From: Sinotaia quadrata
Lineage: Eukaryota > Mollusca > Gastropoda > Architaenioglossa > Viviparidae
Direction: 5' to 3'
NCBI GenBank assembly: GCA_028829895.1
Contig: CM054177.1
Coordinates: forward strand, 76,872,663 to 76,936,662
Length of the DNA stretch: 64,000 nt
Shown: piece after piece, positions 54,301 through 61,400 of the stretch
Layout: the number at the start of each line of letters is the position of its first letter
Position numbering within the stretch: the stretch's first letter is position 1
Notes under the pieces: generated by a model
What the model was told of the DNA's origin: nothing
The model's input: only the letters and a program-made list of their open reading frames with translations
Database searches by the model: none
Translations under genes and position numbers: made by a program

Positions 54301-57300
54301 TAGCAAGACTGTCCACAGAAAAAGATTGTGTACAAGTACAATATATACAAGTTTCTGCTTTAGATCAGTTATGCTAAAGTTTCTCCGGTTGATATGATGT
54401 ATATTCCTTGCTAACTACTAGTGTAAAATAAATTCTGTTTTAAATCTGATGGAAAGTATTGCTACAAAGATTAGACAATTTCTTTTCAAATTTAGATACT
54501 AGTAATAATTTATTAATAATTTAAACTAGGTTTAGAAATTCAAAGACAAACTTTATTCAATATAGGTCTGGCAAAAATTATCTTATTTCAAAATGCCTAT
54601 TGACATTTTTATTTTAACTATAATCTCAAATTGTCAGAAATAATTTAAGGGGTCTAAGGGTGTGCAATTTGTACCAAAGGAAAAAAAGTAAGTAAAAGCT
54701 CAGAAAGAAAGTAAAATGACAATTTAAACTTTATAACACACAAGGAATAAAGTGAAAGTTTCATGTCTTTCAGCAAATGGAACATTCCAAGGGAAGGGTT
54801 AAATAATATTATTATTAATTGTGAATATTTCCCAGTCATATAACTAATGATAATAACCAGCATACTGCTTTACCTGTCCATATGTATCAATGCCTGTCTG
54901 CATGCGATTCAGGTTAAGAAGGTCAAAAGCATTCTTTAGAGAAGAACCCATCATAGTAAGACCTCCAGCCTTGAGATTCTTCAATTCAGAAGCAAAGGTA
55001 GCATGGCTCTCTTTCCATCCTGCCTGTAGAGGATATGAACAGGATTACATTGCTGCAATTAATATATCCCAGCAACAGCAACTTTAAAAAGATTTAAAAT
55101 CAAGAATATAAAATTATATAGTGATTCTAAAATCTTTAAAAACATTTTATGTCAAGAACTTAAATGTTATTGTATACCAGAAATTATATTTATTTTAATT
55201 CAGAATATATATAAATCTATAATATTTTAAAAGCATGTATGAATGAATTTGAAAGGGGCTTTTCTGTGCTGGGAAATGGGGATGGTGGTGAGATATGGCT
55301 TGTGTCTACGTCATCATCTACTTGTAGATTTTTATACAGTTATCTTGTAGTATTGGTGTGTGTTCATCTGATACAAGCTTATCTGACTAGCAAAGGCAGG
55401 CTCTAGCCCAGTAATCCATGGGCTAAAGGTGTGGTGGATGTTGTTGCTGTTGTTCCCGATGTTGAGGTGGGAGAGCAGGTTGGAGGAGGGTGTCTTACAG
55501 AACCCAGGCTAGTAACACATTAACTGATTAAGTATAGTATAGTATTTTAACACACCTACTGACCTAGTATGTATATGTGCCCGGGATGTTCAAACCCTGT
55601 CATTCTCACTGTTTGTCATTGTTGTTGTTGATGACCAGTATAGATCATTAGATGGTCAAGCAGAAGCTGAATCATGTCTGCAATGATTGAAATATCCCCA
55701 TCGCAGAACCACAGTTGTTGTTGCTTTCTTCGTACATACTGTGGTAGGTTCCATTTTTCCCCCTGTTCACTTGTTGTTGCCCTGCCTTCTGTTGATGATG
55801 GTGTCACTGGCACTTTTGGCAGGGGTGAGAGAGGTGGAGCCTCAAGGTTTCTCTTATACTCGTTGAGTGCGGCCTCAGCTGATTCTGATTTGCTTGGTGA
55901 AATATTGCTCAGTTTGTATGATTTTGTTTTACTTTTAGTTTCTGTCTTTGTGCCAATCTTGTGTTCACTATTTTTTTTGCTTTTATCTTCTTTTCATCTT
56001 TTTTTTCTCTCGATTGTTGTTGTCTGCATTTCCTTTTCTGTTGTTGTTGTAGTAGTTGGTGTCACAGTAGGAGTAGTTTGTGAAAAAGCCTGTTTTGTTG
56101 ATTTTTTCTTTACCTTTAAAGTATTACTATTAGTCTGTGTTTTGGATGAATTTTCCATATTATTTGGATATTCATCTACTTTTCACATAGTCTTTTAAAA
56201 GCATTCTGAATTACTTATCATAACATTGTATATATATATTAATTCTGGTGATGAAGGAGTGTTATAATAAAATGTGTCCTCACTATCACATCTCTATATT
56301 TACTATTGATACTATTAATATACTATAATATTTAGATATTAAAGAATGAGGGGGATGTACTGAGACTGTGAGAGGGGGAAAAAGGAAAGTTCTGGTTGAA
56401 TTTTTTCCCTTCAGGTCTACATGAAACTTTACCTAAAGTTTATTAGTTTTTTCAAACGTGTAATTACTGCGAATGAGAGTAACTTTTCATTCTTTTCATT
56501 TACTTTCTATCTTTTCTAACAAAAATACTGGCAAAAACTAACAATAACAATTTTTTAAAATCATGAAACCCATTCCAAAAGAGTTCAATCAATTCAATCA
56601 GAAAAATATTACTTGTCCCATGATATTCCCCTTTCTCCCAATAATTGCATACAATTATTTGAGCAACAAATGAAAAGCAAAACAGAACATTTAAGATCTG
56701 AACAAAGCAAAAAAGCACCACATTAACATGGCCTAAAATTGTAAAAAGCAAACCAGCAAGTCAAAATGTAACAGAACCAGTTATTGACTACCAGGCAATC
56801 TCAAAGGTACAGTCATAAAACTATTTTTTAAAAGCATTCTTTAAAAAAAAAAAATGAAGTGTATACAGTAAAAGAGGGGATGTTTTGTAGATCAAGAATG
56901 CAGTTATTAATCTACGGGGGGCGGGGGGGAATATCAGTTCACTTATTAAAAAAGCAATAGTTTGAATTTAGACTTTTGTGTGATAAATACAGTTTAATAT
57001 TAATCATAAATAGATATTATATGCATATATTCTACATTAATACTGCAGTTGAAACAGAATGGGAAAATTAAAAAGTTACGAACACTTCAGCACTAAAAGC
57101 AGTAACTGAGTAAGAATCGGTGGTCAGTCAACTTTCAGAACACTCAAAGGTGATTTCTCCTATCCAAATAGGGTCAATGGCGATCTAATGCCAAAATGTA
57201 TGGGTACTATATGAATTTAACTTCTAACTGAAAAAGAACTTTACCATTAAGATAAATTGACAAAGTAAACAATTTCTGCAAACGGTCTATGCAAGGTTTG

Positions 57301-58234
57301 AATTAAAAAGAGAAAAAATATTAACAGATGTGATTTAGTAGTTGTATTAATACTGTCGATAAAGAAAATGTGCATGCATTTGTTTTTTTTCCCCTTCTGG
57401 TTTTTCAATATAACTAAACAGTGATTCTGAAACAAATCTTTGAAAAATAAAACACCACGTGTACAAAGATGTGATTTGGAAATGGCTTCACGAAGTGAAC
57501 TCCATCCTATTCCTAGAAACTAAGAACAATTCTGTTTGCATTTAGCTTATAATTTAACTGCTAATATAAGCACGTGAATTATATTGCTACATTTTAATAA
57601 TTATATTTATTTAATATTTCATGAACATTATACAAACAATTCCTGCAGAAAACAGCATTTAAAAGATGACGACCTTTCGATCTATTATTATGCAAATGTG
57701 ACCCGGTTGCTGGGCATACATTTTTTTCCTTCCCACAATCCTCGGACAGACCGGGGAAGAAAATGGCGGGTGTGAGTCGCAAATAACGGCCTCTGCGAAA
57801 AAAATCTCTTCGCAATGCACCAACAGCATTGTCCGGACTTATTTGGTTCCAAGAAATTTCAATGGGATCTAAAGTACCGGATGTGACAATTTCCTTACGG
57901 CTGATTTTTACAGCAACCGTGTAATTTACCTTCACATTCGCTGGAGGATCTTCGAATGTCAGGAGCATGTATCTGTCCCATCGGCTATTCGGATCGCGGG
58001 CCCTAATCTGAATAAAGAAACAACGAAAATATATTAAATTCCGTTTAATCACAGTAGTTAGTGTCAACGAAAATTGTCCACTTGCATGTAAGCAAATGAT
58101 TAATCAATTCGCAGTTTAGTTACCTTCATAAAAGTCTCAACTGCAGCCTTTGCTACATCGATCAATGCGGTCCCCAAATATGTGCGCTGATTCATAGACG
58201 CACTTGTATCAATAAGAAAAAGAATGATTGTCAT
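21135..58234 (-). CDS. INTS6: Integrator complex subunit 6, full-length coding span, 20 coding exons
   Basis: Twenty exons, listed separately, total 2871 nt and predict 956 residues (human: 887). The protein opens MTIILFLIDTSASMNQR, an almost exact INTS6 start. Residues 1-240 form the von Willebrand A domain: MIDAS DTSAS at 9-13 and a second loop TDGG at 129-132. Residues 264-470 match the conserved middle (WHCCRRLIYV, KFSC-like RFSCTPCDPMV, YNYPVLLPLL). Residues 506-664 match the linker (NPYDIPRKNLLDQVTRMR, MGNYQEQLK, RLHMFGNPFK). Residues 870-956 form the INTS6-type C-terminal domain (KEVKKPGR, GTVQGSLQTR). Known role: INTS6 belongs to the nuclear Integrator-PP2A complex, which cleaves snRNA and other nascent transcripts and attenuates Pol II; its C-terminus contacts INTS3. 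All phases match across 19 introns. Odd points: a polyQ tract at 291-300, DEAE instead of DEAD at 670-673, and introns packed with transposons and minisatellites. Confidence 0.96.
21584..22718. mobile_element. Inverted-repeat DNA element, pogo/Tigger-like ends, in INTS6 intron 19
   Basis: The ends are a 21-bp inverted repeat with one mismatch: ACAGGTAATCCTCCCTTAAT on the left and its complement at 22698-22718. The right flank is TA and the left CA, compatible with a decayed TA duplication. A further copy of the end (complement of CAGGTAATCGTCAATCATTA) stops at 21703, so 21585-21703 may be a separate 119-bp MITE. No transposase frame remains. Confidence 0.55.
24109..24555 (-). CDS. INTS6: INTS6 coding exon 19
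   Basis: Residues 741-890; at 447 nt the longest exon. Mostly Ser/Thr/Asn-rich and poorly conserved (ETSETDTSEDSCDSLSSS, a His/Asn-rich stretch). It closes with LRIKICKEVKKPGR, which matches human LKAQIMKEIRKPGR at the start of the C-terminal domain. Donor GTAAGG. Confidence 0.93.
25909..26022 (-). CDS. INTS6: INTS6 coding exon 18
   Basis: Residues 703-741, a Pro/Ser-rich linker (SPVHSPPPSPARSMSDED). Acceptor TGATTCAG and donor GTGTGT. Phase 1 at both ends, so skipping it would keep frame. Not conserved with human, but in phase with both neighbours. Confidence 0.85.
27319..28654 (+). mobile_element. piggyBac-type element with TTAA target duplication
   Basis: Bounded by TTAA at 27315-27318 and 28655-28658. 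Ends are CCCGTTCGCAG on the left and the complement of CCCGGCAAAAA on the right, so the TTAA/CCC..GGG/TTAA layout of piggyBac is intact. The interior carries a truncated + strand transposase frame (27632-28207). It lies in INTS6 intron 17, antisense to the gene. Confidence 0.85.
27632..28207 (+). pseudogene. Truncated piggyBac (DDE_Tnp_1_7) transposase
   Basis: The 191-codon frame has an acidic N-terminus (SEFDSLDESDFSSENEN). It then shows the family start of the catalytic fold: FVQKIVEFTNTYAADLL and WHDTEVTEMYQFLGLILLM. The frame loses similarity near YGNSFYVYKK and stops, so the catalytic Asp region is absent. No ATG sits in frame at the start; the ATG at 27619 is in another frame, suggesting a frameshift. 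Not expected to be functional. Confidence 0.82.
28714..28828 (-). CDS. INTS6: INTS6 coding exon 17
   Basis: Residues 665-703. Reads NMLMIDEAEDAVVFGN then a basic PGPGRKRKP, matching human KGMMIDEADEFVAG. The human DEAD tetrapeptide is DEAE here. Acceptor TGTTCAG, donor GTAAAT. Confidence 0.95.
29581..29720 (-). CDS. INTS6: INTS6 coding exon 16
   Basis: Residues 618-664. Reads VPVQQMGNYQEQLKKQPPPL then RLHMFGNPFKVNKQ, matching human VPIAQMGNYQEYLKQ and RLHTFGNPFKLDKK. Acceptor TTTCCCAG, donor GTGGGT. Confidence 0.96.
29811..30000. repeat. Two adjacent tandem duplications (57-bp x2, 39-bp x2)
   Basis: ACACTATAAAGTAATT units start at 29811 and 29868 (57-base period). TTCATACAATAAATGCAACA units start at 29922 and 29961 (39-base period). 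Copies are nearly identical, implying recent slippage. In INTS6 intron 15. Confidence 0.92.
30340..30830. repeat. 65-bp minisatellite, 5 clear copies plus degenerate edges
   Basis: The unit holds TTGCTGGGGGAGCTTGGTAA and TACACCATCTGTACAATAG, with ACCATCTGTAC at 30450, 30515, 30580, 30645 and 30710. Central copies are almost identical and edges decay. Long minus-strand frames across it are artefacts of the repeat. In INTS6 intron 15. Confidence 0.95.
31194..31297 (-). CDS. INTS6: INTS6 coding exon 15
   Basis: Residues 583-618. Reads NPYDIPRKNLLDQVTRMRKN, matching human NAYDIPRRNLLDHLTRMRSN. Acceptor TTTTTCAG; the donor GTCTGT is weak beyond GT but required by phase. Confidence 0.95.
32584..32736 (-). 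CDS. INTS6: INTS6 coding exon 14
   Basis: Residues 532-583. Reads SILQRRDFSQLLASLDGN, aligning with human SMAYRKDFQQLLQGISED, then a diverged part ending VRPQHYR. Acceptor GTTTCACAG, donor GTAAGT. Confidence 0.92.
32929..33984 (+). mobile_element. piggyBac-type element, second family
   Basis: The left end CTCTTTACTGGGCAGTGCG follows TTAA (32925-32928). The right end is the complement of ACCTTTACTGGGCGGGC, followed by CCAA where TTAA is expected. About 1.06 kb with broken + strand transposase inside (33158-33716). Different ends from the element at 27319. In INTS6 intron 13, antisense to the gene. Confidence 0.75.
33158..33716 (+). pseudogene. Broken piggyBac transposase
   Basis: Starts with an ATG and an acidic N-terminus (MDFLESSIDNEEFTGFNLSD), then frameshifts near 33295. 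Family signature persists in pieces: EETFHKIAE and TNKYAHPKIAKK separated by a stop, then ATEIKAYFGLMILIGIHNLP. A Trp codon of the usual YWS motif has become TGA. The catalytic core is missing, so it is inactive. Confidence 0.78.
34051..34130 (-). CDS. INTS6: INTS6 coding exon 13
   Basis: Residues 506-532. Reads AKVEMDRLNASVGQKVPLHE, matching human AKIESDRVIGSVGKKVVQET. Acceptor TTATTTCAG, donor GTAAGT. Confidence 0.95.
34763..34782. repeat. G-rich homopolymer run
   Basis: G7-A-G12 in INTS6 intron 12. Similar G or C runs occur at 7012, 9715, 18179 and 45720. Confidence 0.9.
34884..34994 (-). CDS. INTS6: INTS6 coding exon 12
   Basis: Residues 469-505. Reads PLRRALARMGVPNLVPDNLD then LSYSVITYLKKLKNQ, matching human PLKKAVRMMGAPNLIADSME and LSYSVISYLKKLSQQ. 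Acceptor TTGTTTAG, donor GTGAGT. Confidence 0.97.
36160..38034. mobile_element. Solo-LTR-like element, 1875 bp, with GACAG target duplication
   Basis: Starts TGTCACGGGCC and ends CCCCGTGACA, giving the TG..CA ends and short palindromic termini usual for Gypsy-type LTRs. The flanking five bases GACAG (36155-36159 and 38035-38039) are identical. The interior is CpG-richer than surrounding intron, with no reverse transcriptase or integrase frame. This fits a long solo LTR. A DNA element with 8-bp ends and 5-bp duplication is the alternative. It lies in INTS6 intron 11. Confidence 0.7.
38400..38620. repeat. 112-bp tandem duplication beside INTS6 exon 11
   Basis: AGAAAGGTGTGGTTTAAAAT blocks start at 38421 and 38533, each ending in a CA microsatellite. 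The second copy ends about 10 bases from the exon 11 donor. Confidence 0.93.
38629..38723 (-). CDS. INTS6: INTS6 coding exon 11
   Basis: Residues 437-468. Reads ELFKVHKLKPTPAWRQQFEK then YLKSMPGYYAG, matching human DLFKVHKAKPTLKWRQSFES and YLKTMPPYYLG. Acceptor TTTTAAG, donor GTGAGT. Confidence 0.96.
39208..39395. repeat. 63-bp tandem repeat, 3 copies
   Basis: AGGACTAATGAAATA blocks at 39241, 39303 and 39367, each preceded by AAAAACATC(A/T)G. In INTS6 intron 10. Confidence 0.9.
39825..39957 (-). CDS. INTS6: INTS6 coding exon 10
   Basis: Residues 393-437. Reads IFVSNSAKYSDMCHPFGYLK and AVNLFVMPYNYPVLLPLL, nearly identical to human. Acceptor TGTTTCAG, donor GTATGT. Confidence 0.98.
41313..41465 (-). 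CDS. INTS6: INTS6 coding exon 9
   Basis: Residues 342-392. Reads PPRTAHPVVRFSCTPCDPMV and LPFDKYELEPSPLTQYILER, nearly identical to human. Acceptor TTCTTGCAG, donor GTGAAT. Confidence 0.98.
41705..42335. repeat. Minisatellite, unit about 115-125 bp, about 5-6 copies
   Basis: AAGGCAAATTATTG-type blocks at 41721, 41813, 41927, 42053, 42174 and 42297 alternate with GTACAGTTTATGGCATGTTT and AACAACAAAGCTCTGGCATT. In INTS6 intron 8. Confidence 0.9.
42961..43246 (-). repeat. 76-bp tandem repeat that includes the 3' end and splice donor of INTS6 exon 8
   Basis: On the gene strand the unit runs from GGCATATTGGCCTGATGTCA through the exon 8 donor GTGAGT into the intron, ending near CATCAATAAATTT. TTGGACT anchors (+ strand) sit at 43211, 43135, 43059 and 42982. 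Only the first copy is joined to exon 8. The other three keep donor-like sites (G of GT at 43130, 43053 and 42976). AATAAA words follow the first three donors. Confidence 0.93.
43206..43438 (-). CDS. INTS6: INTS6 coding exon 8
   Basis: Residues 264-341. Acidic start (LEDDLDDKK), then Q5-T-Q4 at 291-300, then WHCCRRLIYVPRSAQKG and VGHWPIPEAYWPDVSSPTL, matching human WHSCHKLIYVRPNPKTG and IGHWPVPESFWPDQNSPTL. The polyQ is not in human. Acceptor ATTTTTCAG, donor GTGAGT. Confidence 0.96.
43808..43852 (-). CDS. INTS6: INTS6 coding exon 7 (45-nt microexon)
   Basis: Residues 249-264 (GLKTDNGLDTNGNAK). Acceptor TTTTGCAG, donor GTGTGT. Both ends are phase 1 and the length is a multiple of three, so it may be a cassette exon. 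No human counterpart, so support is splice signals and phase. Confidence 0.8.
44619..46173 (+). mobile_element. Possible piggyBac-like remnant in INTS6 intron 6
   Basis: The left end AACTCTTTGATCCAGTATCG resembles that of the element at 32929 (AACTCTTTACTGGG), and the right edge near 46173 has the complement of AACTCTTATG. A short + strand frame from ATG 44952 (MACTTAALARLLKRSVLGNK, then Asp/Ser-rich) looks like an acidic transposase N-terminus. It stops after about 44 codons. No catalytic motifs remain; the borders are tentative. Confidence 0.35.
45211..45665. repeat. 283-bp tandem duplication
   Basis: TAATACCT(T/G)AGTACTT blocks start at 45211 and 45494, both followed by CTTCTGTTT, AAAAGCATAATCTGG and GCCTTGATGATAATAATAAA. 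A third partial start occurs at 45645. Confidence 0.88.
46355..46483 (-). CDS. INTS6: INTS6 coding exon 6
   Basis: Residues 206-249. Reads RSYAVYSQKMVNGALESLVQ and KVQSGVVINFEKFGPDPPPP, nearly identical to human RSYSVCSPRMLNQCLESLVQ and KVQSGVVINFEKAGPDP. Acceptor TTTTTTGCAG, donor GTAGGA. Confidence 0.98.
46770..48220 (+). mobile_element. piggyBac-like non-autonomous element (right border defined)
   Basis: The right end is the complement of CCTGTTCGCTGACAGG, abutting TTAA at 48221-48224. This matches the CCCGTTCGC end of the element at 27319. The sequence TATAAATTTTAT(C/G)ATTGG and the module GCAAGTTCAACAAAAAG are shared with that element, in the same order. No transposase core is left. The left border near 46770 is a guess. 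In INTS6 intron 5. Confidence 0.5.
47570..48070. repeat. Repeated module inside the piggyBac-like element, about 3 copies
   Basis: GCAAGTTCAACAAAAAGAT and TTGTTTTTGAATTCGAAAT recur near 47780 and 47963 (period about 186), with a degenerate copy near 47575. A further copy lies at 28405 in the element at 27319. Confidence 0.75.
48322..48860 (+). pseudogene. Frameshifted piggyBac transposase fragment
   Basis: Three frame segments give the family order. First LDYFSLLFSEA, then VDIVRKTNRHAVVRQ, then LAEMKAYIACNILMGLCRLP with HYWSADPFISNAGIKLIFAR and FHTSD. After a shift near 48660 comes LYKVKRVMD, then ETDESMIHF, which aligns with the motif holding a catalytic Asp (DE.L..F). YLQYMP, a stop, then KCGIKVW follow. 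At least two frameshifts and one stop break it. In INTS6 intron 5, antisense to the gene. Confidence 0.85.
49162..49348 (-). CDS. INTS6: INTS6 coding exon 5
   Basis: Residues 144-206. Reads LNLPMNSVVPGTELTKEPFR then WDQRIFGLVLRLPG and VMCEVTG, matching human LHLPLNSPLPGSELTKEPFR and WDQRLFALVLRLPG. Acceptor TTATACAG, donor GTAATT. Confidence 0.98.
51506..51595 (-). CDS. INTS6: INTS6 coding exon 4
   Basis: Residues 114-143. Reads GRSPFYLEPAVIIVITDGGA then LTTPNAVQNE. The TDG loop at 129-131 is part of the VWA metal site region. Acceptor TTTTGTAG, donor GTAAGT. Confidence 0.97.
51788..52751. mobile_element. Possible short-inverted-repeat element in INTS6 intron 3
   Basis: CTGCCTACC at 51788 and its complement at 52743-52751 could be ends of a 964-bp element. 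Its interior has CpG-bearing patches and a hairpin (52586-52609, AGGACTCTT stem, 9 bp) unlike the surrounding intron. No target duplication was found. Confidence 0.3.
54874..55023 (-). CDS. INTS6: INTS6 coding exon 3
   Basis: Residues 64-113. Reads AGWKESHATFASELKNLKAG then NAFDLLNLNRMQTGIDTYGQ, matching human AGWKENHATFMNELKNLQAE and TAFDLLNLNRLVTGIDNYGQ. Acceptor CCTCTACAG, donor GTAAAG. Confidence 0.98.
55616..56158 (-). pseudogene. Nested Thr/Lys-rich reading frame with one internal stop, unknown protein
   Basis: Within INTS6 intron 2, on the same strand, one frame runs 180 codons from ATG 56156-56158 to TGA 55616-55618, broken by a single TGA after TTTIERKKR. The first part is Thr/Lys-rich (TTPTVTPTTTTTTEKEMQTT). 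The second is charged (KSESAEAALNEYKRNLEAPP), then WNLPQYVRRKQQQLWFCDGD and a hydrophobic end IADMIQLLLDHLM with four Gln. Codon-like composition and loss of only one codon suggest a recent coding copy. It is unspliced, so a processed pseudogene or a small nested gene fits. I do not recognise the parent; it is unrelated to INTS6. Confidence 0.55.
57930..58007 (-). CDS. INTS6: INTS6 coding exon 2
   Basis: Residues 38-63. Reads IRARDPNSRWDRYMLLTFED then PPANVK, matching human LRARDPASRGDRYMLVTFEE. Acceptor TTTATTCAG, donor GTAAAT. Reading on past this donor stays open for 45 codons, which is intron. Confidence 0.97.
58124..58234 (-). CDS. INTS6: INTS6 coding exon 1
   Basis: Residues 1-37. The ATG at 58232-58234 gives MTIILFLIDTSASMNQRTYL; human starts MPILLFLIDTSASMNQRSHL, which fixes the start. 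Holds the DxSxS metal-site motif. Donor GTAACT. Confidence 0.98.
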
Positions 58235-58430
58235 TCTGGTACCATGAACACCAAATTGTCAATGTCCTACGCCACCGACCGCGCACGACGGCCGTTAAAT
58301 GTGGAAATATCCGTCAATCTCTTCTCCTTCGAACAATGGCGCACTACTGGTGGCTGTTCCACCAGCAGCCTTGCACGCCACGAAATCTGTTCACGTGACC
58401 TGAGCGCCATTAGCTTTTGATTGGACAAGT
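58235..58430 (-). promoter_or_regulatory. INTS6 5' UTR and proximal promoter
   Basis: CpG-rich relative to flanks. A CCAAT box (- strand, 58420-58424) and a palindromic TCACGTGA E-box type site (58391-58398) lie 157-190 bases upstream of the ATG. A frame of 61 codons (58452-58267) ends 32 bases before the INTS6 start and would be an upstream ORF only if transcription starts beyond 58452. No TATA box is obvious. Confidence 0.5.
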
Positions 58431-58499
58431 AATATGTGTAGGGGCCAGTCATTGTTAGCGAACGTCTCTGCGAGGAAATATTCGTTTACTATAGATACA

Positions 58500-61400
58500 T
58501 GGATTTAAACTTCGAAAGCAGGTTTCTGAAGCTCTGTTTTAAATTATATCAGTTTACATTAATTTTCTTCAACACTTTACAGTTTCTTTGACTGTGTTCA
58601 TAATATTTATCAAAGAAACCAATTAACCTTTCTTCTTTGTGACCTTATTTGTTAAATACCCTGTTTCGTGCAAACACAACACTATACATTTCGTGAACCT
58701 TTGATAATTCAACTTGAGTAGTTTATTTTTATCCACATGGCTCTACTAATATGGTTGATTATTCAGTTAAGTCACTTTACTAACTACACTTGTAGAAACC
58801 TCATAAAATAAATGCAGGCGTAAACAATTAATTTTGAAATGTACTTCTCTGTTAAAGATCGATTTTCAGTTAGGTTTTTGTCAACCAGTGACCAAAAAAA
58901 AAAAAGCATGAGATAATTTTAATACAGTGTTTTTTTTTCTAATTTCAGCCATTTATTAACATCAGCCGAAGCGATGATGCATATACGAACAATTTATTAC
59001 AACTAAAGTTCGTTAATAATGAGTGTAGGCCTATAGTTTCAGCAAGTGGAACTGTTTATTTTTTTTTAATTTCGAGCAGAGTATAGCCTATAGGCCTATA
59101 TATTCTTCAGAAATCTCAGATCTTAACAAGATAAATACAAAAAATATTTTCGATCTAATCAGAAATAATGAATAGGCCTATACATAATACTTTTTAATAG
59201 GATGGATTTTAGCCAAATGGGTCTCATTTTTATCTCTTTCACACTCCAAATACATATATACAGCCTTTTTTTTTATATAGTAAAATACATTGATTACTTT
59301 GATAAGGTATTCACATATGCATATTTTGAAGGAAACTATATTCACAAATACAAAATTGATGTACTCTATTAATAATAATCTTTCAGAATTAAATTTTATG
59401 TTTTAGTAGTTTAATAAGTAATAAAGTTGGCAAAATTTTCTATTTTTGATCCTTCAAGTTCAATGCACCACTTCTGTGTATCTAACTTTATATTCAGCAA
59501 AGCAAGGGCTACAGAGATTTGAACACCTCTGGTTACAGTGACCATGATTGTTGATTTTATTGATAGTGAATGATTGTATCCAAGCAGGTGTGTGGTTATG
59601 AAGGATGCTTGAAATTATTTAAGAATATGCATGTGATGTTAAAGAATAAATGTGCTGCTGGTGGTGGTTCAGCAAAATATACTCACCTAAAATGGAATGA
59701 TATAACTAACAAATCTTTTTATTGAAAGGATAAGGGGTGATGACCGACATATTCTTTAATCAGTAATTTCTCATGCACAAAAAAAGAAATTAAAGATTCA
59801 TGTTTTTATGCTAAGTAATTAATAGTGTGTGTACGTGAAATCAGATAAGTATAGGAAGTTAAAAGTTTGTTTTTTTTTAATTACACAGTCGTGAGAAAAG
59901 ATTATGGATGAATATAAATTTAGAGTCCAGTCAGATTTATTATCTGATTGGTGTTTGGAAACACTTTTACAATTAAAGATTTGAGATTTCTACGTTTAGT
60001 GTTAACAAAAAGAAATACAGGCACATAAGTTTTTCTTTTCTATGGATTTTATTCTTTGCATAATTAATGTTTGCAGTCCCTGTTTACATTTCTAGCTTTA
60101 GTTGGCATTAGTCTTCAGTCAGAGGGGTCTTTTAAGACAAATGAGATTTGCCTAATTTTAAATACAGTTGATCTTCCTCTCACATTATGCTGGGATTTGT
60201 GCTAAAGAATGTTTATCAGTCAAGGCAAGATGCAATCAGCAAGTTTGATCTGAATTTAACCAGTGAGAAGGTTTTGTGGTGGATGTAACCAGCAAAAATG
60301 TACAGTGTTAATTAATTATTTTTACCATCTGAGAGGTTTGTTAATGCCAGGTTGTAATGTTTTAAACAAACGACAAATCTTTACCAAAAATATTTTATGG
60401 AGAACAATTAAGTATCTGACTCAGAATGGCTATTTAATTAACTATATAAAGTGTGGTGAGACCAGGAATTGTTTCTTTTCCTAAATAAAAATTAGATAAA
60501 TTCCAGTAATGCTTTAACATAAAATACCATTGAACCTAAACTTGTACCTGTGGAGAAAACAATCATTTTGTTTTGCAGAAAGAAACCTAAAACACTGTAG
60601 ACTTTTAATAATTTTAGAAGGAGAATAGTACAAAATCCATCACCATCTGATGACTGACAAAAGAATAGATCAGTGAACTCCAGGCCTTTAGAAAGAAAGT
60701 GATTCTTATGGTGAAAATGCTATTTTAATAATTTTAAGTTTATTGTTCATTTGTTGGTATTAGTTTCTATTACCACAGTTTTAATACTAACTCCTGTTAG
60801 AAAGAGTTTATGCACCACAAGATTTTCAGTTGACAGAAGTAGAGACGTGGACATATTAGGGCTTAATAATACTCCAGAGGTTTCTTGAAGTTTGTGATAA
60901 TTTTGCAATAAGCAGGAATAGTTTGAAACTATGTAGTTGGAATTGATGAGGGGTCTCTAGAGGGTTCCAGCAATATTGAAAGTAAAATGAAAACTAAAAA
61001 GAACTGCATCACAAATATTAGACAAACATGACCCATGCCGTTCACAAATTTTTAAGATTTAAAATTAATATATTGTGATTAGCAGGGTATAATGAATGAA
61101 TCTTTCACCTAATTAAACCACCAAACTCTGCCTGTAAAAAGTCTTAATATGAAAGTCTTCAGATGAAAAATGGTGGTCAAAGTGCAGTACCACCTTAATA
61201 TTAAAGTGGATCCTCAATTACTGTGCTCACTTTCCACAATCACTCATTAACTGGAAATCTTATTAACTGAATCTATTACATGTATTTCAATTTGATACCC
61301 TACACAAGAAGGAAATCGCATCTGTGAAGGTTTCAGTCACATCTTGTTACACAAATTGCTTACAATGAAACTGATTCAATGACAGGCGGGCCCGATGGCA

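Noticed and set aside
55674..56198. 174-codon + strand frame, hydrophobic and Val/Phe-rich
   Set aside because: It is the antisense shadow of the Thr/Lys/Gln-rich minus-strand frame; GTT and TTC runs come from complement of AAC and GAA codons.
57594..57929. Continuation of the INTS6 exon 2 frame for 45 more codons after PPANVK
   Set aside because: Similarity to INTS6 ends exactly at the GTAAAT donor and resumes in exon 3, so this is intron read-through.
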